Assembly: GCF_000418325.1 (NCBI RefSeq)
Contig: NC_021658.1
Span: forward strand, 4,258,501 to 4,322,500
Length of the DNA: 64,000 bases
Origin: Sorangium cellulosum So0157-2
GTDB taxonomy: Bacteria; Myxococcota_A; Polyangia; Polyangiales; Polyangiaceae
Direction of reading: 5' to 3'
A program made the translations under genes and the position numbers. The notes under the pieces were generated by a model. That model did not search any database, was not told the origin of the DNA, and saw only the letters and a list, made by a program, of their open reading frames with translations. The first letter of the stretch is position 1, and each line of letters begins with the position of its first letter. Of the stretch, positions 18,770 to 26,531 are shown piece by piece.

Positions 18770-20047
18770 CTAGGCCGTGGCGATCGAGAGTCGGTTCAGC
18801 AAGAGATCGAAGACGTCCGCGTTCGACAGCGCGCACGGCCGGCCGCTCGCCGCGTCCGCGTCCGCGCCGAGCAGCCTCGCGCGCTCCTCGGGCCGGAGCG
18901 GGTGGCTCGCGAGGATCGGCACGTCGGCCTCGTGCAGGCCGCCGTGGGACCTGAGCCCGCGCTGCACCGCGGAGAGGTCGTGGTAGGCCGCGCTCTTGCC
19001 GAGCACCGTGCTCCGATCGCCGAGGACCACGAGGTCGCCGATCCGGTCCGGCGGCAGCGCGAAGCGCCGCGCGGCCTCGTCGCGGCGCAGGACGAGCTCC
19101 ACGCCCGGGAGGCGCGCGAGGACCTCCGCGGCGCGCGGCTGCGCCGAGGCGCCGGCGTACACGGTGGCGTACGACCCGAGCGCGCCGTGGTGCACGACGT
19201 ACGGGTCGGTGATCGGCAGGAGCACCCGGAAGCCCGAGAGGCCGGCCTCGCGGAGCGCGTCCTCGAGGTAGCGCACGTTGGGCGAGCCATCCGGCGCGGT
19301 CTTGTCGTTCATGCCGTGATCCGCGGTGATGCCGCAGACGAACCCGGCGTCGAGGTACGCGCCGAAGAGCGCGTCGAAGCGGGCGTAGAACCGATCCGAC
19401 ATCGGCCCGCGCGGCGGCTCCTTGTGCTGCACGTAGTCGGTCAGCGACACGTAGAGCAGCGTGGCCGAGACCCGCTCGTGCAGCGCGAGGCCCATCTCCA
19501 TCGCGTAGTGCGAGATGTCCCAGTCGTAGATCGACGGGTTCTCGCGGCCGACGGCGGCGGTGATCGACGCGATCGCGTGCTCCGGGAGCGCCTGTTCGTG
19601 CGCCTTCTCGGCCGACAGCGAGATCGGGCGCGGCCCCCCCTCGCGGCAGGCGCCGAGCAACGCGCGGAGCTTGTCCTTGGCCGTGATGCAGAGGGTCCGG
19701 ACGCCCGTCTGCTCCATCTTCTCGAAGAGCGTCGGGACGCGCAGAAACCGCGGGTCGTTCATCGGCACCTCCTCCCCCGAGGCGGCGTCGAAGTAGTAGT
19801 TGCCCGAGATGCCGTGCACGCGCGCCGGCTGGCCGGTCACGATGGACACGTTGTTCGGGTTCGTGAAGCTCGGGATCTGGCCGCGGCCGCGCACGTACAG
19901 GCCGCCTCGGGCGAGCGTGGCCGCGAGCCGAGGCATCAGCCCGTCCGCGAGCGCCTGGTCGAGGTACTCGGGCGCGCAGCCGTCGACGCAGAACACCACG
20001 GTCTTGCGCGCGGGCAGCGCGTAGCGCCGATCGCACAGATCGATCAT
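18770..20047 (-). CDS. phnA: Phosphonoacetate hydrolase (alkaline phosphatase superfamily)
   Basis: About 425 aa from ATG 20047; an in-frame GTG at 20062 would add five residues. PhnA cleaves the C-P bond of phosphonoacetate to acetate and phosphate using two zinc ions. The superfamily metal sites are in order: VFCVDGCAPEYL (Asp), IPSFTNPNNVSIVTG (Thr nucleophile), SLTDYVQHKEPP (Asp, His), ITADHGMND (Asp-His) and the final SHGGLHEADVPIL His. Together with phnY it forms the second half of the AEP -> phosphonoacetaldehyde -> phosphonoacetate route. The transaminase phnW and an uptake system are not in this window. Confidence 0.9.
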   Translation of the reverse strand: MIDLCDRRYALPARKTVVFCVDGCAPEYLDQALADGLMPRLAATLARGGLYVRGRGQIPSFTNPNNVSIVTGQPARVHGISGNYYFDAASGEEVPMNDPRFLRVPTLFEKMEQTGVRTLCITAKDKLRALLGACREGGPRPISLSAEKAHEQALPEHAIASITAAVGRENPSIYDWDISHYAMEMGLALHERVSATLLYVSLTDYVQHKEPPRGPMSDRFYARFDALFGAYLDAGFVCGITADHGMNDKTAPDGSPNVRYLEDALREAGLSGFRVLLPITDPYVVHHGALGSYATVYAGASAQPRAAEVLARLPGVELVLRRDEAARRFALPPDRIGDLVVLGDRSTVLGKSAAYHDLSAVQRGLRSHGGLHEADVPILASHPLRPEERARLLGADADAASGRPCALSNADVFDLLLNRLSIATA

Positions 20048-20153
20048 GCCGAACGCTGACACGCAGCGCGCGGGCCGAGAAGGGCGGCGGCCGCGGTGGC
20101 GCCGGGGCCGCTCCGCCTCGAACGGCGGGCGCGGCGCGCGCCGCGGCGACGGG

Positions 20154-20435
20154 TCAGTAGCCCGGCCAGGGGTCGGCCGGCTTCGGAGGCGCCGGGGCCG
20201 GCCGCTTGAAGCACATCACGCCGGCGTCGAGCGCCACGAGCTCCCAGCCGCTCTCCCCGCGCGCCTTGGCGACGGCGCGGGCTTCCTCGACGCCGTGCGC
20301 CTGCTCGCAGTCCTGCTCCCACCGCGGCGCGGGGGCGCTCGGCGCGACCCCCTGGGCGCGCACCCGCCCCGCCGCGAGCGCGCAGGCCGCGCCCAGCACC
20401 AGACCGCCCAGCACGAGCACGACCCGCTTCTCCAT
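20154..20435 (-). CDS. Small secreted protein of unknown function
   Basis: 93 aa from ATG 20435. Residues 3-25 form a signal peptide (VVLVLGGLVLGAACALAAG, cleavage probably after VRA). The mature part has two Cys (DCEQAHG and MCFKRP), likely a disulfide, and the segment GWELVALDAGVMCFKRP, which resembles the strand of DUF4177-like domains. It ends in a Pro-rich tail. It lies between tRNA-Arg and the phnA operon on the same strand. Confidence 0.6.
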   Translation of the reverse strand: MEKRVVLVLGGLVLGAACALAAGRVRAQGVAPSAPAPRWEQDCEQAHGVEEARAVAKARGESGWELVALDAGVMCFKRPAPAPPKPADPWPGY

Positions 20436-20499
20436 GATGCCAGGAACATGGTGGTCCGCTGCGGGCAGCACCGTCAAGCGACGCACCGGGGACGTTCGG

Positions 20500-20573
20500 C
20501 ACGCCCGGCAGGATTCGAACCTGCGACCCGCGGCTTAGAAGGCCGCTGCTCTATCCAGCTGAGCTACGGGCGC
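20500..20573 (-). tRNA. tRNA-Arg(TCT)
   Basis: A 74-nt cloverleaf on the minus strand: acceptor GCGCCCG paired with CGGGCGT, D arm GCTC...GAGC, anticodon stem GCGGC/GCCGC with loop CTTCTAA (anticodon TCT at 20537-20539), and T arm GCAGG-TTCGAAT-CCTGC. CCA is not encoded. It reads AGA, a rare codon in this GC-rich genome. Confidence 0.97.
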
Positions 20574-20678
20574 GTGGACGACAAGCGCGTCATTCGTACT
20601 GCATCGCGGCCCCGGAATCGAGCGTCACGAGCGACGCGGGCGTGCGCGCGCGGGCGCGGCACGCCGCGCGGCGCCGGT

Positions 20679-21419
20679 TCAGCCCGACGCGGCCATCCGC
20701 CGGACCTGCTCGCCGGTCCGGCCGTAGCGCCGCTGCCGCCGGGCGTAGGTCGCGAGCGCCTCGTCGAAGGTCGCCTCGGTGAAATCGGGCCAGAGCGTGT
20801 CGGTGAAGAACAGCTCCGCGTACGCGGCCTCGAAGAGCAGGAAGTCGCTGAGGCGCTTCTCGCCGCCCGTGCGGATGATGAGATCCGGATCCGGCATCGC
20901 GCTGGTCGTCAGGAAGTTCCGGAGCGATTTCTCGTTGATCTCCTCCGGGATGACGAGCCCGGCGCGCGCGCGGACCGCGAGCGCGCGCATCGCGTTCGCC
21001 ATGTCCCGGCGGCCGCCGTAGCTCAGCGCGAGCGCCAGGGTCATCTCGGTGCCGCCCGAGGTGTCCTCCACGAGCTTCTCCATCGCGCGCCGCGTCGGGG
21101 TCGGGATGTCCTCGAGGTCGCCGACGATCTGCACCGCGATGCCGCGCCGGATCAGCTCGTCGTGCTCCCCCTCGGCAAACTCCTGGCAGATGCGCATCAG
21201 CGCGTCGATCTCGTCCTTGGGCCGCGACCAGTTCGCGACGCTGAACGCGTAGAGCGTGAGGTACGGGATGCCGCGATCGCGGCAGGAGCGCACCGAGAGG
21301 CGCACGGCCTGCGCGCCGTGCCGGTGCCCCTGCATCCGCGGGAGACCCCGCGCCGCTGCCCAGCGGCCATTGCCATCGAGGATGATCGCGACGTGCTTGG
21401 GGAGAGTGCTGGACGTCAT
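20679..21419 (-). CDS. uppS: Isoprenyl transferase (undecaprenyl diphosphate synthase family)
   Basis: 246 aa, the typical length. The catalytic DGNGRWAAARGLPRMQGHRHGA motif near the start carries the essential Asp; YLTLYAFSVANWSRP is the second family block; DLIIRTGGEKRLSDFLLFEAAYAEL and WPDFTEATFDEAL are the C-terminal diphosphate/Mg-binding blocks. It makes the C55 lipid carrier for peptidoglycan and surface polysaccharide at the cytoplasmic membrane. The usual partner cdsA is not visible next to it. Confidence 0.95.
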   Translation of the reverse strand: MTSSTLPKHVAIILDGNGRWAAARGLPRMQGHRHGAQAVRLSVRSCRDRGIPYLTLYAFSVANWSRPKDEIDALMRICQEFAEGEHDELIRRGIAVQIVGDLEDIPTPTRRAMEKLVEDTSGGTEMTLALALSYGGRRDMANAMRALAVRARAGLVIPEEINEKSLRNFLTTSAMPDPDLIIRTGGEKRLSDFLLFEAAYAELFFTDTLWPDFTEATFDEALATYARRQRRYGRTGEQVRRMAASG

Positions 21420-21722
21420 GGTTTTCCTGGTGGGGACGACGACCCACTTTGCGCCGACCTTCGGCGCGCTAGGGGGGCAGACGGTGATGCGATTATGGAG
21501 GTTCTGTGGAGGATGCCGCGGATGAGCTCAAGGGCCGCTGCCCGTGGACCTTAGCGCGCGCCCGGCGGAGCGCTCCGCCGGGCGGCCGGCCGCGTCTTCG
21601 CGCCACCGATCGGGCGCGCTGTCAAACCGGAGAAACCTCCCGGAAACCAAAATGCTCCCGGGGGTGGCCCCGCGGTGGATTGCGGGGAAATGGAGCGGGG
21701 GAGCTCGTGGTTTCCAAGCGGC
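21420..21722. other. Intergenic region between uppS and the sensor kinase
   Basis: About 300 bp holding the uppS promoter region and the 3' side of the kinase operon. Its only notable element is the palindrome at 21559-21584. No credible ORF is seen. Confidence 0.5.
21559..21584. terminator. 26-bp perfect palindrome, candidate terminator of the kinase operon
   Basis: A perfect GC-only palindrome (13-bp arms, core gcgc) about 140 nt beyond the kinase stop codon. No T-run follows on either strand, so intrinsic termination would be weak. It could also be a regulator-binding site upstream of uppS. Confidence 0.35.
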
Positions 21723-23093
21723 TCAGGCCCCCGGCAGCGACAGCTTGAACTCGACCTCGGGCGGCCCGCGGTGGGTGCACTCGGCCGAGCCGCTGTGGGC
21801 CTCGGCGATCGCCTTGACGATCGCGAGGCCGAGGCCGGTGCCGCCCCGGTCGGCGCGGGTCGTCACGAACCGGCGGAACAGGCGGCCGGCGACGTGCCGC
21901 CCGATCTCGCCGCGGTTGCGGATCGCGATCGCGACCTGTCCGCCCAGGCGGGACACGGCGATGTGGATGGGCGCCGCGGCGTCGCCGTGCGTGCGCGCGT
22001 TGTCGAGCAGGTTGTCGAGCGCGCGCGACAGCCAGAGCTCGTCGCCGCGCACGGCCGCCGAGCTCGGCGCGTCGAGCTCGACGCGGCTGCCGCGCTCGCG
22101 CGCCCGCGCCGCGGCGGCCTGCGCGATCGCGACGAGGTCGACGACCGCGGCGTGCTCCACGCCGCGCGCCTCGAGGCGCGCGAGCGACAGGAGCTCCCCG
22201 AGGAGCGCCTCGATCCGGGTGATCGCCTCGCGGATGCGGGCCACGAAGCGCGCGGCCTCCTCGGGGTCGTCGAGCGCGCCCTCGGAGAGCACCTCGGCGC
22301 TGGCGCGGATCGCGGCGACCGGGTTCTTGAGCTCGTGCGACAGGTCCGCGGCGAACGTCTCGACGAAGGGGCGGCCCTCGAGCTGGCGCCGCATCGAGTC
22401 GATGGCGCGCGTCAGCCGCTGGACCTCGCGGCCCTGGGCCGGCGGCGGCGCCGCGCGCACCTCCCCCTCGCTCACGCGCACGGCGAACTCGGTGAGCGCC
22501 TCGATCGGCGTCGCGATGGCGCGGCCGATCAGGAAGGACGAGAGCGCCGCCGCGGCGCCGAGCACCGTGCTGATCACGAGGATCGGCGGGGCGAAGTCGG
22601 CGACCATCCGCTGCACGACGATGGTCGGCTTCACGACCTGCACGCTCCCGACGCGCCGGCCGCGGACCTCGATGGGCGCGGTCACGAAGACCGTCCCGGG
22701 CTCGCCCGGCGAGGCGCCGCGGGCCCGGAGCACGCGCCCCTCCGGGTCGAGCAGCGCGATGTTCTGGGCCGTCGGGCCCTCGCCGTCGAGCGCGCGCACG
22801 GCCGCGAGGTCGACGCCGCGGACCTCCATCTCCATCGCGGCGACGGCGGCGAACGCGGCCGCCTCGTCGCGCGCGCTGCCCTCGGCGAGCAGCGTCGCGC
22901 GCGCCTCGATGCGATCGATGACGAGCAGCCCGAGCCCGAACGCGAACGCGCCGACGATGCCGCCGAGCGCGATGAAGATCTGCATCCGGATGCTCATCCC
23001 GGCCGTCCGGGCGCGGACGAGGCGGGAGGCGAACAGCGCGACGAGCAGGATGATCGAGACGGCCGCCGCCGCGGTGACGACGAGGCGCACCAT
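21723..23093 (-). CDS. Sensor histidine kinase (CreC-like)
   Basis: 456 aa. Two N-terminal transmembrane helices (about 4-26 and 39-59) are followed by a sensor region (60-165) and a third helix (168-190), then a HAMP-like segment. The phosphoacceptor is H253 in FAADLSHELKNPVAAI. The ATP-binding domain has the N box LDNLLDNARTHG and the G box GGTGLGLAIVKAIAEAHSG. It starts 3 nt after the stop of the response regulator gene, so the pair is co-transcribed. The signal is unknown; domain order resembles CreC. Confidence 0.9.
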   Translation of the reverse strand: MVRLVVTAAAAVSIILLVALFASRLVRARTAGMSIRMQIFIALGGIVGAFAFGLGLLVIDRIEARATLLAEGSARDEAAAFAAVAAMEMEVRGVDLAAVRALDGEGPTAQNIALLDPEGRVLRARGASPGEPGTVFVTAPIEVRGRRVGSVQVVKPTIVVQRMVADFAPPILVISTVLGAAAALSSFLIGRAIATPIEALTEFAVRVSEGEVRAAPPPAQGREVQRLTRAIDSMRRQLEGRPFVETFAADLSHELKNPVAAIRASAEVLSEGALDDPEEAARFVARIREAITRIEALLGELLSLARLEARGVEHAAVVDLVAIAQAAAARARERGSRVELDAPSSAAVRGDELWLSRALDNLLDNARTHGDAAAPIHIAVSRLGGQVAIAIRNRGEIGRHVAGRLFRRFVTTRADRGGTGLGLAIVKAIAEAHSGSAECTHRGPPEVEFKLSLPGA

Positions 23094-23096
23094 GGG

Positions 23097-23798
23097 CTAG
23101 GCGCCGCCTTCCGGGGGGCTCGGCTTGTCGGTGACGCGGTAGCCGACGCCGCGCACCGTCTCGATGAGGTCGGCGTCGCCCCCGGCCTCGACGACCTTCT
23201 TCCGGAGCCCCTTCACGTGCGAGTCGATGGTCCGGTCGGTGATCGCGAACCCGTCGCCCCAGACGCGGTCGATGAGCTGCGCGCGCGTGAACACCCTGCC
23301 CGGCGCGGCGAGCATGCAGGCGAGCAGGTCGAACTCGACGCGGGTGAGGTCGACCTTCTGGCCGTTGACGTGCGCCCTCCGCGTGGCCTCGTCGACCATG
23401 AGCGGCAGCGGCGCGGGGGCGGCGTCGGGCGCCTGCGGCCGCGCGGCGCGGCGCAGGACGGCCCGCACCCGCGCGACGATCTCCCGCGGCGAGAACGGCT
23501 TGGTCACGTAGTCGTCGGCGCCGGTCTCGAGCGCGGCGACGCGGTCGGCCTCGCCGTCGCGGCTCGACAGGACGATGATCGCCGCGCGCGCCCCGCTCCG
23601 CCGCACCTGGCCGATGAGATCGAAGCCGCTGCCGTCGGGGAGCATCAGGTCGAGGATGATGAGGTCCGCCTTGTCGATCTCCCGCTCGGCGGCCGCGAGC
23701 GTGGTGGCGACCGTGGCGACGAACCCGTCGCGGCGCAGGAAATAGGCGATCGACTCGGCGATGGCCGGCTCATCCTCGACGACCAGGACCTTGGCCAT
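23097..23798 (-). CDS. OmpR-family response regulator (CreB-like)
   Basis: 233 aa. Receiver domain with acidic pocket VVEDE, phosphoacceptor Asp at about 50 (LIILDLMLPDG), and Lys in DDYVTKPFSP. The C-terminal winged helix has the usual LTRVEFDLLACMLAAPGRVFTRAQLIDRVWG, the recognition helix TDRTIDSHVKGLRKKV, and RGVGYRV. It presumably binds DNA when phosphorylated by the kinase encoded immediately downstream. Confidence 0.95.
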   Translation of the reverse strand: MAKVLVVEDEPAIAESIAYFLRRDGFVATVATTLAAAEREIDKADLIILDLMLPDGSGFDLIGQVRRSGARAAIIVLSSRDGEADRVAALETGADDYVTKPFSPREIVARVRAVLRRAARPQAPDAAPAPLPLMVDEATRRAHVNGQKVDLTRVEFDLLACMLAAPGRVFTRAQLIDRVWGDGFAITDRTIDSHVKGLRKKVVEAGGDADLIETVRGVGYRVTDKPSPPEGGA

Positions 23799-23871
23799 GA
23801 TCGGGGAGCCTAGACCGGCGCGGCGGACGCGTCGACAGGGCTGGCTGGATCAGCGCGGCGTTCGGGCGAGC

Positions 23872-25536
23872 TCAGTCGCCGTCGGTGTCGACCTCCGCCT
23901 CGCCCGCCTCTTGCGCGGGCAGCGGCAGCCCGAGCTCGTTCAGGAACGCGCGCTCGATCTGCGCCAGGTGCGCGGCGCGGGCTTCGACGAAGCCGCTTCG
24001 ATCGCTGCGCTTGAGCGCCTCGAACGCCTCGAGAGGGATCCCGTGGCTCGCGAGCACGCGGTCGCGGACGCCATCCGGGATGGCGAGGAGCTGCGCGCGC
24101 GCTGGTTTGCCGGGGACGATGGGCAGGAGGACGCGGTTCGCCGGGTTCGAGGCCAGCGCGCCGGAGCCTGCAGGGAACACGTGCCGGAAGGCGAGGGAGA
24201 TCTTCTCCTGCTCCCAGAGCAGCCGGCGCGCGTCGAGTGGTTCGCCGGTCGTGTCGAGCGGCGAGAGGCGGCAGAAGAGCGTCGTGAGGAGCAGCGTCCG
24301 GACGCGCGCGCTGTTCAGAACGAAGCGCTGAGGGTAGGGACGCGTGGGGCCGGAGAACCACTCGCCCACCAGCGTCGAGAGATCGCCGCGCGCGAGCAGC
24401 CGCATCTCGTCGAGCGCGTCGTTGATCTGCGTCGTGTTGGCGCCGGCGAACCAGCCCGAGAACGACGTCGCCCAGAACCATCGTCGGAGAAGCCACTTGT
24501 CGTCGACATCCGGCTCGGGCTTTCGGTGGAAGAACTCGCCGAGGAGGACCATCTGGTTGGCGTAGGGCAGGAGCTTGTCGCCGGGGACGCCGACCTCCTC
24601 GAGGAGGAAGTGCGCAGCGCGGAGCAGGCCGGCTTCGGCGGCCTCGACGGTGGCGGGAAGCGCATCGTGGAGCGTCTTGGCGAGGTGGGCCCAGTCGGTG
24701 CTGTGCACGTCCGCCGACGCAGCCGCGACGATGGCGCGGAAGATGGCGCTGCGTGCCAACCCCTCGAAGTGATACCCGGCGAGCTGCTCCTGTATCCGGT
24801 CGATGCGGTCCGCGAGGTGGAAGGCGTCTTCGCCCTCACGGTAGGTCAGCGCCGCGAACATCTGATCGGGCGTCATCGACTGCCCCTTGGTGTTGAGCCG
24901 CGAGAAGATGTCCACGGCCTGCTCCAGCGTCCCGCCCTGGATTCGGGTGACCGCGAGCTTGTACGACTTGATCTTCTGCGCGATGCCCTCCGCTTCGGCG
25001 ACGAGCGCGTCCGCTTCCTGCGGGAGCTTTTCCACAACGGCGCGCGACACCTGGAGGAAATCCATGGTCCGCAGCATCGCCCGGAGCGGGAATAGGTGGG
25101 CGGCGGGCTCCTTGTTCGGGACGTGGACGAACTCGTGGGTGCGCAGGTCGTAAAAGATCCACCAGCGCCAGTTGTGGAGCTGGGCGTCCCGAGGGAAGTC
25201 GAGCGGCAGCCTGAGCGCACCGAAGAGCGTCGAGAGCCGCTGCTGGCCGTCGAGCACGTAGGTCACCGGGCTCGTCTCCGGTCTCCGCAGATCGAGCGGG
25301 CCGAAACGGTCGAGGCTCTGCACGGGCTCGGTCGTATCCCACAGCAGCAGGTTGCCGATCGGGTAACCACGCCGGATGCTGTCGAAGACCGCGAGCATGT
25401 CCTCCGGCCGCCAGACGAACGGGCGCTGGAACCGCGGGATCCTGAGCTTCCCGGCCGTGATCTCGCCGAACAGGTCCTCCAGCAGGGCGACCTCGGGCTT
25501 GACGATGGGCGGCGGGGGCTCGTTCGGTGTGACCAT
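23872..25536 (-). CDS. DUF262 (ParB-like) domain protein, third gene of putative defence cassette
   Basis: 554 aa. The N-terminal domain has the DUF262 hallmarks IPRFQRPFVW (33-42) and VLDGQQRLSTL (DGQQR at 96-100), the ParB/Srx-like nucleotide-binding motif of GmrS/SspE/BrxU-type proteins. The rest is helical; SRLNTKGQSMTPDQMFAALTY is a conserved block seen in this family. I see no C-terminal DUF1524 HNH motif, so the nuclease part of GmrSD-type enzymes appears absent. It starts 17 nt after the TOPRIM-like gene and has GC visibly lower than the flanking housekeeping genes. It is probably a regulatory or sensing NTPase of the cassette; the exact role is unknown. Confidence 0.8.
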   Translation of the reverse strand: MVTPNEPPPPIVKPEVALLEDLFGEITAGKLRIPRFQRPFVWRPEDMLAVFDSIRRGYPIGNLLLWDTTEPVQSLDRFGPLDLRRPETSPVTYVLDGQQRLSTLFGALRLPLDFPRDAQLHNWRWWIFYDLRTHEFVHVPNKEPAAHLFPLRAMLRTMDFLQVSRAVVEKLPQEADALVAEAEGIAQKIKSYKLAVTRIQGGTLEQAVDIFSRLNTKGQSMTPDQMFAALTYREGEDAFHLADRIDRIQEQLAGYHFEGLARSAIFRAIVAAASADVHSTDWAHLAKTLHDALPATVEAAEAGLLRAAHFLLEEVGVPGDKLLPYANQMVLLGEFFHRKPEPDVDDKWLLRRWFWATSFSGWFAGANTTQINDALDEMRLLARGDLSTLVGEWFSGPTRPYPQRFVLNSARVRTLLLTTLFCRLSPLDTTGEPLDARRLLWEQEKISLAFRHVFPAGSGALASNPANRVLLPIVPGKPARAQLLAIPDGVRDRVLASHGIPLEAFEALKRSDRSGFVEARAAHLAQIERAFLNELGLPLPAQEAGEAEVDTDGD

Positions 25537-25553
25537 GGGCTGCGCCGGAAAGC

Positions 25554-26531
25554 TCAGACGAGGGCCTCTATGATGTCAAGGAGCCGGGAGATCTCGCCGG
25601 GGTTGGTCGCGCAGCGCTCCTCGACGGCCGCTGCGGTGATCTCGGAGCGTGTCGTCAAGAACAGACGCCACGCGTGGTCGCCAAATCCGCCGCAGAGCTT
25701 GCGGAGAACGTCCTGGGCGAGCCCATCGAAGAGCCCCTTGTGCTCCGGGGGCACGGAGACGTCGCCCTCCCGTGTCTTCGGCCGCTTGAAGCCTTCCTTC
25801 ATGTTGTAGTGATCCCGCTGGGCGTCGTTCAGGGCGTCGAAGAACGCCTCGAACACGTCCCGCTTCCCCTGGTGTTTCAGCGACCCCTTCGGCAAGTAGC
25901 TCTCGATCGAGCGCTTGTGCAGGACGTGGCCCGGCACCCCGTGGTGCGCGCAGCAGGCGTGCAACGCCTTGATGGCTTCCGTGTCGTTGTGCCCGGGATG
26001 CATGCGATCGCTGTCGCAGAGCACGAAGATCCGACACGGGCCGGGGACGTTGCCGATGAGCTCGTTGACGCGCTTCTCGAGCTCGCCGAACCCGCCAGCG
26101 TGGACGACATCGACCCAGCCGCGCGCGATGGCTGTCTCCAGCTCGCTTCGTCCGAAGGCCCGGACCATCGCCTTGAGGAAGGCGCCGTCGCTCTCGCGGT
26201 TCTCGACGACGACGTAAGCCGGGGCTTCGAGGCAGCGCCTTGCCTCGTCCGGAGCGAGGTCAGCGCCGACGACGATCACGAGCGTGTGCGCCCGGCGGTT
26301 CGGGGAAGCGTAGAGCGCCTCGGTGTAGGACTTCCGCATGATCTCGAGCGTGCGCCGCGCCTCGCGGCTGCCAGCATCGCCCGCGATCCAGCGGCTCGCC
26401 TCAATGGCGTCGGGATCGTCGATTTCCCAGACGTGGCGCCCTTCGACGAAGGCATCGATGATCCGCGCCAGCGCGCGCCACGCGGTGTCGTCTTCGCGCT
26501 CGAGCACATCCTGCGAGAAGCGGACCCTCAC
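25554..26531 (-). CDS. TOPRIM-like (DUF4435/OLD-type) nuclease candidate
   Basis: 325 aa from a GTG that overlaps the ATPase stop as GTGA. Residues 80-215 carry the order of TOPRIM motifs: a hydrophobic strand ending in Glu, YVVVENRESDGAFLKAM (E110); the strand VDVVHAGGFGELEKRV; a DxD strand IFVLCDSDRMHPG (D173, D175); and HVLHKRSIESYLP with E210, as in the KR-IE-YL block of DUF4435/OLD proteins. These acidic residues would bind Mg for DNA or RNA cleavage. The flanking regions are unrecognised. Coupled to an AAA ATPase, it looks like the effector of a split OLD/PARIS-like system. Activity is inferred, not shown. Confidence 0.7.
   Translation of the reverse strand: MRVRFSQDVLEREDDTAWRALARIIDAFVEGRHVWEIDDPDAIEASRWIAGDAGSREARRTLEIMRKSYTEALYASPNRRAHTLVIVVGADLAPDEARRCLEAPAYVVVENRESDGAFLKAMVRAFGRSELETAIARGWVDVVHAGGFGELEKRVNELIGNVPGPCRIFVLCDSDRMHPGHNDTEAIKALHACCAHHGVPGHVLHKRSIESYLPKGSLKHQGKRDVFEAFFDALNDAQRDHYNMKEGFKRPKTREGDVSVPPEHKGLFDGLAQDVLRKLCGGFGDHAWRLFLTTRSEITAAAVEERCATNPGEISRLLDIIEALV

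Noticed and set aside
23872..25536. GmrSD-type restriction enzyme
   Set aside because: The DUF262 half is present but no HNH/DUF1524 motif is visible at the C-terminus.
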